DNA of 64,000 nucleotides from Heterostelium multicystogenum (lineage: Eukaryota > Evosea > Eumycetozoa > Acytosteliales > Acytosteliaceae). The translations under genes and the position numbers were made by a program. Below are positions 48,501 to 61,464 of this stretch, piece by piece. The notes below the pieces were generated by a model. The model did not search any database. It was not told the origin of the DNA and saw nothing but the letters and a program-made list of their open reading frames with translations. The stretch lies in NCBI GenBank assembly GCA_003667245.1, contig RCNN01000019.1, positions 102,302 to 166,301 on the forward strand, in the 5' to 3' direction. The stretch's first letter is position 1. Each line of letters begins with the position of its first letter.

Positions 48501-51500
48501 GTAATTCAATAATTTGAAAGTGAATGACATTAAACAATTGTATTATATATCAATAACATTATTAGTATCAAATGATAATACAGGAAAACCCATCACACCT
48601 ATGTATAGCAAACTATTGATACACATTTGTATGCATACTTGAATTCAAATTCCATTTATGATTTTGAATTAATTTGTTAAGCTCCAGTGTATTAAATCAA
48701 TCAGGAATATTGAATTCTCTTATTGTATTGCTATTATAATTATACGTGAGAAAATCAACCACCACCACCACCCATGATGATCAAACAACCTACTCAATAA
48801 CTAAAACACATAGTACCCCTCCACTCTAATAGAACAACAACAAGAGTTAACAAATAATAATAAGATTTGCTGTGCTAAAACAACCACTACAATCAACAGC
48901 ACAAACAAACAAAGAAATACTATTTTTATTCCAATATCGCTTCAGCCAGTAAACCTTTCATATATAATGATATTCATATGGATTTAAATTTCAATCGACA
49001 TAAAACTCATACATTTCCACAACTTACCTCCAAATTTGCAAATCTAATAATGAAAGTAGTGAAATAATGCAATTTGAATGATATAATGATTAATTCCATA
49101 TCATATATAACTCTTTAATTATTGTTTGTTTCAAACTTGTTTGCTGAACGTTGTTCGAAGAGGAAGGAGGGGGAGGTGGGTAGAGAAAAAAATTTACAAA
49201 TACTCTTAAATTATTGTTGTAGCTGATGGTGTTGAAAATTATATTAATGATTTGCTGTGTTGTGTTGAGTTGATTGTGCGACTGCGTTTTGGCTTGAAAT
49301 TGTTGTTTGAATATTGTTATTGTATTTATTGCAATGTTGTTATTGTTAAAGGTGTTGTTCGTTGGTTTTTCAAAGAGGGATAATATGTGGTGGTTGGTTA
49401 GTGTTTGGTACACAACAATTAATAGAAAAGATAGAACACTGATAGATTTTTTTAATTATTATTTGTTGTTTTTAAATAGTTAAAATTCATTTCCACAGTT
49501 ATATAAATACATTCATATTCAGATGTCCTAATTAAGGTTCAAATTGACCAGATAATTTATTGAAGCACCTTTGTCTGTAGCCTTTGTATATACTTAACTC
49601 AATCACTTTGTATGTTAACATCCACTGTTGACCAACCATCTGTCTCATCCGTAACCAATATTTCGCCAACCTCCTACTTTTTTACTTCTGATAACTAATT
49701 CTTAAGCAACATCACCAGTACAAGCAGTAGCAACCATCTAGGTAACAACTAAAATAATCAAGGATTTTAATTTCCTCCTTAAATTACAGTTATATTATTG
49801 CACAAGTCACTTTTGTTTGTTTGGCAATCAAAAAAAACCTGTCATATCAAATCAAATCAAATCAAATCACTTTCATCATTTTTAAAGTTTAATCTTTTAA
49901 ATAGATTTTAATCAAAGCAAAAAATCAAAAAAAGAGTAAGTTTTAAAAATAATAATATTAATAGATTAATTGTTATATGTTGTTGTTATTGTTGTTGTTG
50001 TTGTAATTGACTTCATTCATTTAATTAATTTTACTATTGTTGTTGTCAAAGTTTTTAACTCAATCAGAATGATCTACACTCTCACGCAAACCACCACCAC
50101 TAACATTTTAAAATTAATTTTTTCTAAAATTTGTCCAATCATAACATCTTTTTTTTGCCACCTTTTTTTATAAAAATCAAATTCAACACACCTTAACTGT
50201 TAACTCCAACAAAAATCAGATATTTGAAGTAATCATTCACCCATTTCCATCGTAACATATTAAATTTATTAGATTTTTATGTTTTTATTCTTGCTGCGTG
50301 GCAACAACAAAACTCCAGAAGCAGCATTATTATTGATTTGCATCTCCATTATATAATAATAATAAGCAATCAATACTTTTAGGACACCTATTGGGGCATA
50401 ATGTGGAGTTCTTTGAAAATCTATATGATGCAAAACAAAACACTACTCTAGCACTGTTTGATGGAGAGAATTAGTGAATTAATTAAATGCTATTTTTTTA
50501 GTTTTATTTTTGTGAATGTTGTTCCTTTAATTTAAAATTAATATGTTGGACCTCATCAATCAATCAATCAATTTCATCACAATAATTATGTTACTCATTC
50601 ATATTAATTAGAAACCAAAAAAACCAAGAAAAAGAACCAACATCAATAATGGTTGTTTTTCATCAGAGCTTCAATAATCTTTATTTGCATCATTAAATTG
50701 TTATCGAAAAAGTTTGTAAATAATTTTGTTTGACAATTAAATAATAATAATAATATTATCACTTGAATTCCATATGAATCAAGTGTACCTTGCATATGAA
50801 CATGATGTCTTGTGGTAGAGTTAGAGACACACCATTTCCTTTTAAAAATTAATTCGAATCATTTTAACATTCATTCAATCAATGATCTGCATTCAATTCA
50901 ATCCTGATGGAAAAGCAAACTGAAGCTTTAAAGATAGGCACAAGATAGCTAGATAAAACAAAGATTTCACACATCATCATCATCATCATCAACCCCAACT
51001 CTTCACCATACCCAACCACATCTATCAACTGATTGATGATATGTTTAAAAGTTGTTTTAAAAAAACTCGATTTTATTTCAAATTTTGCCAATCATCAACC
51101 CGACCAAACAACCTCAAAACAAGTTTAAACTTAATTTGGTTTTAGGATCAGATCTAATGTATTAATACTCTTGTTATTCATTGCACTAATTTATTTATAA
51201 CATCCAAAGTTTCTCCCTTCAAATCTAAAACTCTTCATTCACTCTTTTAACAAAGCAAAACCATCAAAACAATTAATTAAACTTTTCAATCAAATCATCC
51301 TAAAACAGAAACAAATCTATTCCTTTTTGGCATATCTTAACTAAACTATATTCTCAATTTTACAAATCTAAACTTTTATTAATATAATAATAATATGGAG
51401 TAGTAAACCAAGTTACAAATTTATTTTAAATTTTTATTACTGATATTTATTTATGCTTTGAATTCATTATTTTAAAATATATTCTGGCAATTTCAAAACC

Positions 51501-54500
51501 GTATTTGCAGTTTGATTAATTAGCTGTTGATCAAAGTTCAGATAATTAATTACGATCCATAAGAAATTCATATAAACTAATTTATCACAATTAATATTTA
51601 CAAAAACAGGAATATTCTCAACACAAATTCTAAAGTCCAGACAATTACAACTAGCTCGTTCCAGTACCCACCAATTTCTATCATATAGGTATTTATTCCC
51701 ATAATGTTATGAGTGTACAATTACCATTGTCAAATACTATTGTATTATGTATATATTCATTTTAAAACCCTATTTTATATTCACTCATTTGATCATTCAT
51801 TCTTTACTCATAAAAATAATCATTCACCACAATCCACACTTTATCATTATTATTTTCCCTTCCTCTCCCTTTCCCCTATAGATGTCATACATTGTCCATC
51901 ACAATTTCAAAAAATCAATCATCGTGATTTCAATTCAATAGAATTAGATCAAGATCTTCAGATGAATATTAAAATAATAGTAATAACACATTGGTGTGAC
52001 ATATTTTATTTGATTTATATTGCTTCACAATAATAATAGCTGTGTTGTTGCTAATAAATATCAACTTGGTTGAACCGAAAATCAAGTAAACGCATGGTTT
52101 GGCGATCAACAACAATAAGAATAATAATGATACAAATCATAATCAATAATAATAATAATACATGTAAATCTTAATTAATTGAAACTAATTAACAATAACA
52201 TATACATACAACAAAAACAACAAAATACTCGTTATTCCCATTACACAAAGATAGCATGACATTTTCACTTATAATTATTTTTATTAAGCATTTTACAAGA
52301 CACATTATTCAATCCAATTTCCCTATTCTACACATAAATATTCCATTTTTAAAACTTTTTTATTTGTATAATTTCAAATTCCACCATTATACATGCTTCT
52401 TGGTTGTGTATATTCAAAGATTCGAATCCATAACAACATTATGATCACAAGCAAGAACAAATAATGATAATATATTTATGAATAACAATCAACTCTCAAC
52501 CTTTTTGATTTTACTCAATCCAACCTCTGTCTATACATTATAGTAACAATAATATTTTTCATTTACATTGTTGTTGCTGTTGTTGTTGCTGTTGTTGTTG
52601 TTGAAAATGTGTATGCATAGATTATTATTATTAATATATACACAAATATCATATGACACACCCCCACAACCACAACACACATATTTTTTCAATCCATCAA
52701 TCAATCAATCAAAAAATGAATTTTGGTTGACTCAATACCACTCTATATACATTAGAGTTGATGGAAAATTTCAGCTCAACCCCAACCACTTGGTTTCAAC
52801 CCTTGAGTTGGACAAAGTGGAAGATATGGGTTGGATAGTATTCACATCTTCCGCCATTTGAAAATCCAGTTTCAACACTGTTTTGCAATAGCGTACTGCT
52901 TCTGCTATATTGCCTATTTTATTATATTAATAATTTAAATCTTTTTATTCGTTCTGTCATATTCTTTGTCTAAATATATATGTCTTTCAAAATCAATTGA
53001 TTATTTTAAACAAACAATCATCAACAACAATAGTTTTTTTTTAAACCAATAGCAATAACATCACTCAAATTTGTTTACTCTCTGTTGTCTTCACACCACT
53101 CAGTATAGTAAACAACAACAACAACAGAGCTAATCCATCAACTACAACTAAGATTACCTCATCTCTATCTCAAAGCATAAATTGTCAACTCATTTTATCA
53201 ATAATTAATTTTATCAGTACTGTAATATTATCAATAATCTTTTATTTTCAAAAATCTATGAAACTACTACTATCTTGATAATCAACAAGTTACCACCACT
53301 ACTACTATCATTTCCTTTCATAACAAGCAATCCACATTCCAGACACTCCAAGCTAAATCCCTGTACAACACCACCTATCATCATTGTCTGGTACCTTTTT
53401 TAGTTATTTGATTCTAATCTTTTTTTTTACATACAAGTCTAAAGAGTTATATTTATTATAATTATATTTATAAATAATTATCTATCTTATCATCACCATC
53501 TTGATTCGACTCTAATCCATCACCCAAAACAACTATAAAACCCAGAACAAATCAAAATATTATCAAATAGTAGTTGTCAATCAGGAAAAGAAGATTATTA
53601 ATACTATTTCAACTTGATAAAATAACTTAAGTTTCCATTTTCACTACTTGACCTTAAATAGAGTTGATTTTCTCTTGGTTCATCTGTAAACTGTAAATAT
53701 CTATTACACAATTTGTTGTCAACTATCCAATCCAATCAGAAAGCAAAATCAAGAACATATCATTAATTAATTATACCCCAACACTTCGCAATTCATTGAA
53801 CCAACAGACTGTTGATTGAGTGTTGAATTCAACACTAACTCACTATGTACTCTATAAGCCTTTTCGTTCAATTTTTTTTAGTTGTTACTTTTTAACTTAA
53901 GGAGATTTCTTTTTTGTTTTGTTTGTTTTATCAACTACCAACACTTATTTTACATGCTTTATTGTTTTTTTGATTAAACCATTGTATTGGCTATATTAAT
54001 ATGTAATGAAGTCATGAACTGTTTATTGATTCCAAATTAGGTATCGTTGTTTTTAAATTATAAATAGTACATAATAATATAATAACCGATGCCTCCATAT
54101 TTAAAAACAACATTACTCGATACTCTTTATCTTTTATCCACATGCTAACAACTTTTATTATGGAATTGCCTTTGTTGCATCGTGATCGATCGAAACAATG
54201 ATCAACCATTCAACCCCTAGTATGCAACCACCATCTCCTATACAATTCGAAATTCCACCAATCACTCAACAGTTTTAAAAAAAAGGTTAAACAACAAACC
54301 TCACTTTTAGTATTTTTAAAATTTAAATTAACCACCAAAAACTAAAAATTCATACCTATTTTGGAGATGTTGCATGTTTACACGCGTCTTCCTCATTTAA
54401 AGGGTAATATTTTAGAGTTTTTTTTTTTGAATTTGTCAATTGTGGTTATTTTTTTTATTAATTTTAAATTGTGCAATGATTGGACGCCAGTTGCTTCAAC

Positions 54501-55422
54501 TAATCTTAAAAAGAAGTGGCAGGCAGGTCGTTGAAACCTATCTTACTCTGTTGCCATAAAACTATGGCGACTCTGCTGATCAGCAACTAAATAAACCAAT
54601 AACCTACCTGGCCAGCTTATTTTGTGACTCCATAGTAAACCATGTGAATTTATCTTCTCATCATCTATATTTCAATTTCAAAACTTACCATCGATTGAAC
54701 TATTTCATTTTACCAACTTCCACTTTTATTCACAATTCAACTTATTGTTGTAATATCTGTTTTTTTAAAAAAAAACAATAATTGATAATCAATTTTGAAA
54801 ATACCTTTTTTTTAAATCTTTTATCTTGTACATATCGTTCCAATAATATAATACCAAATATATCTTTTGTATATAGAATCGATTAATTTATGGATGAAAA
54901 TCTGATTTTCAACCAAAAATCTAATAAATTATTCCAAATCCAGGACATTCCTTAACATTGACCAAATCTTCAAACCAACATCACCTTTTTATTTGTAAGT
55001 TTCGTTTTTTGATTGTTTTACTTTAATTGTTTCCCAATTGTTTTCCAAATGCATTTCTAATTGTATACAAATGATTTTAAATAATCTCAATTAAAGTACT
55101 AATTTTAATAATCTAGATTCAACCTCCAGCAAAATACAACAAAGTAATCTCTTCTGTGGGATTCTTGTAAACACCCAAATGAAATATCCTTTTCAACAAA
55201 GTGCCAATATCCATCAAATAGTATCGATAACCTTTTAAAAAGACAACTACAACCAATCAACAAATAATTTTAAGCCTCAGCATACAATTTCAATACCAAA
55301 TCAATTTTTTTCTCCTGCTTCATTATACCTACCTAAGCTATTCTTTTTTTTTTTTAAGAGATTTTTTCTTTTTTATATCCTCTTCCACAAACAATATTTA
55401 TTCATTTTAAAAATACTTTAAT
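45546..55422. other. Gene-poor 9.9-kb AT-rich region
   Basis: No coding region with convincing composition on either strand. Rich in AAT, CAA, CAAT and TTG microsatellites and A/T runs, for example AAT near 46858-46880, TCAAA near 49850-49868, TGT near 49980-50000. One G-rich patch (49160-49182) and small hairpins (near 50760 and 54555). Very long for a dictyostelid spacer. It may hold the 5' region, UTR introns or regulatory DNA of the zipper-protein gene, or unrecognised noncoding RNAs. Confidence 0.6.
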
Positions 55423-56985
55423 ATGATTGGTAGAGACAATCCAAAAAAGAATACAAATCTTGGTTCTTCACCTACTCTTTCTTATCACCCGAATTCTACA
55501 ATACCCAACCAAATCCCTGAAAATTTAATTTCCTACCACCCTGGACAACCAAACATGAATATGATACAAACTCCAATTCAACCTCAAAGAATTTTACCAA
55601 ATCAACAAGTAACACAAAACACATTCCACTTCAACTCATTCATCAACCCAATCAGTATTCCATCCATTAAAGAGGATCAATCAGTAAATTTTCACCCTGC
55701 AGCTCCCAACAATTCCAATTTTCATAAATTTAAGCTATCAAACTCCAACTCATATGTTAGCCCACCATCATCAACAACCAACCCTCTAAGTAGTAGTGGA
55801 GGAATACCAATCCCTACTGGAGCTCCAGTTGGAACACTTCATAGAAGTAACAGTGTAGGGAGCTCAGGTAGCAGTATTACTAATCTGGTGCCCTCCAAAC
55901 CGCTACAACAACTCAATATTAGCAACTCAACCAATACAACACCTAATACAACTGCCGAATACCCACCTATTTTTAACACTCTTGTTGGCGGACATTCTCC
56001 CAACATGGTAAGTGGAATTTTCCAATCTCCATCTTCGTCGTCCTCTTCCTTAAATGTACCACCTATTTCACCAAATTCACCGCAATCACCATCATCTTCA
56101 AACTCAAGCTCAATGGGATCACCCAATGCAATTTTGAGCTCACCTACCTCAACTACACAAACGAGCCAACAAAGCTCTAGCACTACTGGAGTGCCTACTG
56201 CACCCAGCGGATCATCATCTTCAACACCAAGAGCCGAAACCAATACCACCACAAATACTACAATGACGACCTCACCACCAAAAGCAGCCAAACCCAAACC
56301 CAATCGATCCCCAAGCTCCATTGCCAGAAGACGTGAACAACACAGAGAACATGAACGCCAAAGAAGATTGAAACAAAAACAGTTACTTTCTTCGGCTACA
56401 GAAGTTCGCCAAGAAAATACTACTCTTCTCCTTAAAGTTGCTCAACTAAAGAATGAGTTGATAATCTCTCAAAATAACTATGCGCAAATGGCACAATCAT
56501 ACGAAGATTTAATGAACAACTTTAACTATGTCACCTTTGAAAACAGCTCACTAAAGAAGGAAATTGAGCATTATAAATTTGGATCTTCCATGGGACAACC
56601 TTCAATGCTACCAGGAGCTCCAGGAATGCCCAGTCAAATTCTTGTACACTCTCCTCCACTACCTTTAGTAGGACCATCAGTTTCATCTCTTCCTCATCCA
56701 TCATCCATCTATCAAGTGAAAAAAGAGATGTCCCCACAAACTACAACCACATCCACCGTCAACACTGCTAACTACGGAATATCCACACAATCATTACCAC
56801 CTTCTCTCCACATCAACCAATATGGATCACTCTTGCCGCAAGCCTCTGGAAACAAACCTGACCAGCAACCAGGAACCAACTCATACATGTGGAGTGCCAA
56901 TGGCCAGCCAACCAACCCAACTCAATTCTCACCTCCAAATTTTCACTCGAGTCACAACTATTCTGCTGCTGACCAGATCCAGTAG
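55423..56985 (+). CDS. Basic/leucine-zipper-like protein with low-complexity flanks
   Basis: One exon, 520 residues. The first 290 residues are rich in S, P, N, T and Q. At about residues 295-320 is a basic stretch (SIARRREQHREHERQRR, LKQKQLL), followed to about residue 385 by a coiled coil with leucine-zipper spacing (VRQENTTLLLKVAQLKNELI, ENSSLKKEIEHY). The tail is P/S/Q-rich. This layout suggests a nuclear, DNA-binding bZIP-like regulator, but the basic region lacks the usual N-x7-R/K spacing with an NxxAA core, so DNA binding is inferred only. It lies alone in a 16-kb gene-poor region. No frame break. Confidence 0.7.
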   Translation: MIGRDNPKKNTNLGSSPTLSYHPNSTIPNQIPENLISYHPGQPNMNMIQTPIQPQRILPNQQVTQNTFHFNSFINPISIPSIKEDQSVNFHPAAPNNSNFHKFKLSNSNSYVSPPSSTTNPLSSSGGIPIPTGAPVGTLHRSNSVGSSGSSITNLVPSKPLQQLNISNSTNTTPNTTAEYPPIFNTLVGGHSPNMVSGIFQSPSSSSSSLNVPPISPNSPQSPSSSNSSSMGSPNAILSSPTSTTQTSQQSSSTTGVPTAPSGSSSSTPRAETNTTTNTTMTTSPPKAAKPKPNRSPSSIARRREQHREHERQRRLKQKQLLSSATEVRQENTTLLLKVAQLKNELIISQNNYAQMAQSYEDLMNNFNYVTFENSSLKKEIEHYKFGSSMGQPSMLPGAPGMPSQILVHSPPLPLVGPSVSSLPHPSSIYQVKKEMSPQTTTTSTVNTANYGISTQSLPPSLHINQYGSLLPQASGNKPDQQPGTNSYMWSANGQPTNPTQFSPPNFHSSHNYSAADQIQ

Positions 56986-59900
56986 AGCTTGGTTTTAGAT
57001 TTCACAAAAATTTTATCTTAATTTTATTCAACCAGCCAATCAATCCATTCAACCCTATAAAAATTAACCATAACATACATAGCATCCGGATGTTTGTCGA
57101 ACTGAAACCATTCCATCAAAGAAAAGAATCTGTCATCATAAGATTGATCCATTGATATCCCATTTTTTTTCAAATGTACTTTTAACATCAAGTCAAACCA
57201 TAATGTTTAAACTCAAATACTACTTTGAGATCTATTTATTATTAATTAAAATTGAATACCAAGGCAATTTAATTAATTGTCCACATCCCTATCCATGGCA
57301 GCCGTATCCATCCCCAAAAAAAAAACCATCAACATCCGAACTTTCTTAGTCCCTAATCGCAACCCATAACCCAACCAACCAGCAATACTCCATAATCCAA
57401 CCAACTGAACAAATATTTTGATAGCTCAAAATATTACCAAACTATGTCATAGTAATCAGGAATAAATTATTCTCCATAATAGCAAACAATACAACGCTTT
57501 GCCTCAACAGAAAACATCAGAGCTTAACACGATTTTATTTTGGCGATGTCTTTTTCTCTAACCAACAAACCAACCAACCAAATCAAACCAAACCAAACAA
57601 AACTAAACAAACCAAACAATCACTCAACAAAATCGATAAACACAACACTACAACATCTACTACTACAACAATTACTCTGTTCGTTTGATGTTTAACATTT
57701 CACTTCGTTTCTCTTCTAGGAAAGATGAAATAAAAATATAACAGACATATATACTGTGTATTTTAAAATACATAACTTATAATAATATTTTAATTTTATT
57801 TTGATCTATGCTTCTACTAATATTATATTTTATTATTATAATAAATAAATTTAAGAAAAGGTATATAAATTTTATTATTATTTATATTATATATATTTAT
57901 CTTCTTTAATTTTATTTATTTTAGATTTCTTTATTTCATTCTTTAGTTTAATTTTCATATAAAATTAAAATGGATATTATTATTTAGAGTATGACGCTGG
58001 TGATTTTTTTAAAATAGAATTTATTTTATGTCCCGAGATAAGAAAAATATTAATGAATCATAAAATCCTTCGTTGAGAAATGAATGAAACAGTGGCACTG
58101 CCACAAAGAGGTGTTGTGTTGTGTTTGATTCGAATCGAACAAATTAAGTGAACTATTAAAGTTGCGGCAACATAATTTAGTTTTAATAAAAATCTAAATG
58201 ATAAGCATGTAAACAATTGACCACTAATGTGGTTCGTTGGTTATATGTTTAAATATATTGGTCACAATAAAAGTAATATGGTGGGCGATTAGCCTTGGAA
58301 AATCTTTGATAACATCTCTGTTCCAATGAATGTAGAAATAAATAACTCAATGCCAATCTCTATTTTTCATCCCAACGGATGCCTCCATTCCATTCAGATC
58401 AGTAAGTCTTACTAATTCTGCTGACTGTGACTAACTGTAGGGAAGCAATCGGATTGTTTCTTGTTCTACTTTCTTTGAATTGAGATGCCACTGAAAAAAA
58501 ATATCAAAACAAAACAATCATATGAAAAACAATACATCAATAGGTGTCATCACACCACAATTATCAAAATTGTAAAATCATTTGGTAATATTAAGAGAAT
58601 CAAAATCAGCCACCACCCACACACACCACACGCAGGTCCTTTCTTTCCATTAAATCAGAGTATAATGTTGTTGTTTTTTGTGTTTTTTTTTTTTAGATTC
58701 TTGCATTTCATTTCAATTCTTATTGGGGGTTAGGTTAATTAAAACTTATTTTTAATTTTTATCATAAAGAAACCACTGAAAATAACTTTAGAATGATAAT
58801 CCAATAAAACCTGATGGCTTGGAAAAATGCCATTTTTGTGATTTTATTTTTTCAATAATTGTTTTTTGATTTAACACAACCAAGTTCTGCAAATCAGCAA
58901 TCATTAGGCTGAGGACCTTTAATTCATTCATTTTTTTTTGATTGGTATCAAAACAAATATTACAATTTAGTCTAAAGTCCAGTCTTGCAAAGACAACAAC
59001 AACAATAATAACAATATTATATTTATTTATTTATTTGTATAATCAAATCACAACATTCCAAAGTTCAAACCTATAAATATCTTTTCTCCTCTCATCTCAA
59101 ATATTTATTTATATTATTTAGTTTATTTCGATTCTGTATTATTATTATTAAATTGGGTGGTTTAATAAAATAACAGTAGATTAATTAACTAAACAAAAGC
59201 AGTACATATTCAATAAGAATCATCGAAGCAGCAGAAGAAGAAGATCCGATTATAGGTATTTTAAAGTTATAGTTTAAACTAGATTATTGTAAGTGTTTGA
59301 AATTGAATTGGATATTTAATAGTGTGCCTTTAACTTTGGAAATTGAATTTGGAATCCAGTCATAAACAACAACAACAATAATTATCATCATTCACTATGT
59401 TATATATTCAGATTTGAATGATGATTCTGATCATCTTTAACACAAGACGATCAAACATAAATAACAGTCATATCTTCAACATCACTCACCCATTCTAAGC
59501 TAAACCAAACCAAACCAAACCAAACTCAATCCATTCAACCCACACCCCTTTTTGTTACTCATCTGCTGGTAAGATTTGGGTTGTAAGATGAAAGTGAAGA
59601 TGTGTTGTTGTTTGATGATTTGGTTGTGTACTATTCTTTGTTTGTTTGTTGCTGTATCTATATCCTTATATGGTGTATTTCAAATATTAAAATATCAATC
59701 AGAGATAATAATACATAAAACAAATAAAATTTGATTTTAAAAATTATATAATTATAGTTTGTTTTGTTTTAGTGAATTGTTTGATTGATTGGAGTATATG
59801 CTTGATTGGTGGGTGTTGTGCCACACTTCCAATATATATTTAACACAATTTGAAAATCATAAGATAGTTTGTACTTATTGTTGTGTTGTTCAATATATCA

Positions 59901-61464
59901 TATCTATATTTAAACGACACCAATAAATATACTAAAATAAATAATAATAATAATTATTATAATTATTATCCAATATCATTTAATAATAAATTACGATATG
60001 CTACTCTATTTACAACATACCAACAAAGAATAATAAGGAGAAGAAATAGGAAAACAAAAAGGAGGAATCAATCGTTTCTAATACTCAATTATCTTCCATA
60101 CAACAAACAACAACAACAACATCATCAATCAATCAATCCAATCATCAACAATAACAATAACAATAGCATATTGAGAATCATTCAGTTAATCAATCATTTT
60201 GGTTTTAGATTCATTCAGAAATAACTAGTTGTTAATTAAAAGCTATAAAGATAGATATTTATTTGTTAGTTCAGAAGAAGAAAAATAAGGACACCAATCT
60301 ATCTGGACATACTATTACTATTTATTGTTGTATCATCGATTTCTAGTTCAGATTTTATATCATTGCACCTTGCCCAATTAGTTATTTATAATAACACAAC
60401 CTATTAAGGTATGTTGTGTCTGACTCGTTCAATTGAGTGTTTGCAAACAATGCTCTAGGCGCCAGAGTCAGTTGCATTGTATGCAGATTTCATGCTTAAT
60501 TAAATCAGAATTCACTTACTTTTTTCACATGATTATAATTTACAATCAAAGTGATGATTTTGTTGATCAACAAAAGATTGAATACATTCACTGCATAGGG
60601 GCTATGATCACTCTTTTTGTGGTCTCCTAAAAAAACCGTTTCAACAATCATATTTTGCCCCAAAAACAAAAAGCATAAAAAAAAAATATCCAAAACTATT
60701 ATAAAAAAAAAAAAAAAACACACCACACTCATGTTCATTCAAATTTAGTTCAGTTGAGAAGTGAAGTGAAAAAACAACCATCCGTTATTGTTTTTTTTAG
60801 GTTTTATGTTTAAAATTTATAAAATCATTAGCTTTTTTTAAAAAAAGATTTTTATTATTAATAATAATAAGTAGCATATAAAACAAAATTAACCCACTTT
60901 TTTTTGGTTTTTTTTTGGTTTGTTTTTGTTTTTGAATCAAAATTACTGATTGTTTCATCAGTTGTCATTGTTGTCAACAATCCACTTTTACTCCAGTCAG
61001 TCATCATCATAACCTATCAAATCATCACATCGATATAGATAGATAGATAGATATAAATAATAATAATAATAGCCATATGTGCATGTATTTATTGTTGTAA
61101 ATTACATATAAATATATATATTATCATTCCGATTCCAATCTTCACCAAGATTCAATTCATTCTAAATTAATCTTTAGTTGAGCTAATATTAATTTACTGT
61201 ATTTTTATATATTTTCCAGAAGAGAATAAGTAAATAATCAATCAGTCAATCAGTCAAACAATCAACCAATCGCACAGACAGACAGACAGACAGATAGATA
61301 ACCAACCAACAAGCAACAAAGGTAGTTAGTAGTATTATCAATTGTATATATAATATATTACAAAACAACAACACAACACACAACAACAACAACACAACAA
61401 TTTGTAAAAACAAAGAAGAATAACAGATAGTTAGAAAGTAATAATAGAAGTGTAGTATAAAAAC
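56986..61464. other. Gene-poor 4.5-kb AT-rich region upstream of second talin
   Basis: No supported gene. Microsatellites include AAACC (near 59500), ATAG (61037-61052), CAGA (61277-61298) and CAA repeats just upstream of the talin start. Contains the 3' UTR of the zipper gene and the talin promoter and 5' UTR. Confidence 0.6.

Noticed and set aside
49090..49413. Minus-strand 107-codon open frame rich in N, Q, T and with a Pro run
   Set aside because: Made from CAA/TTG and G-rich repeats in the gene-poor region; no conserved motif.
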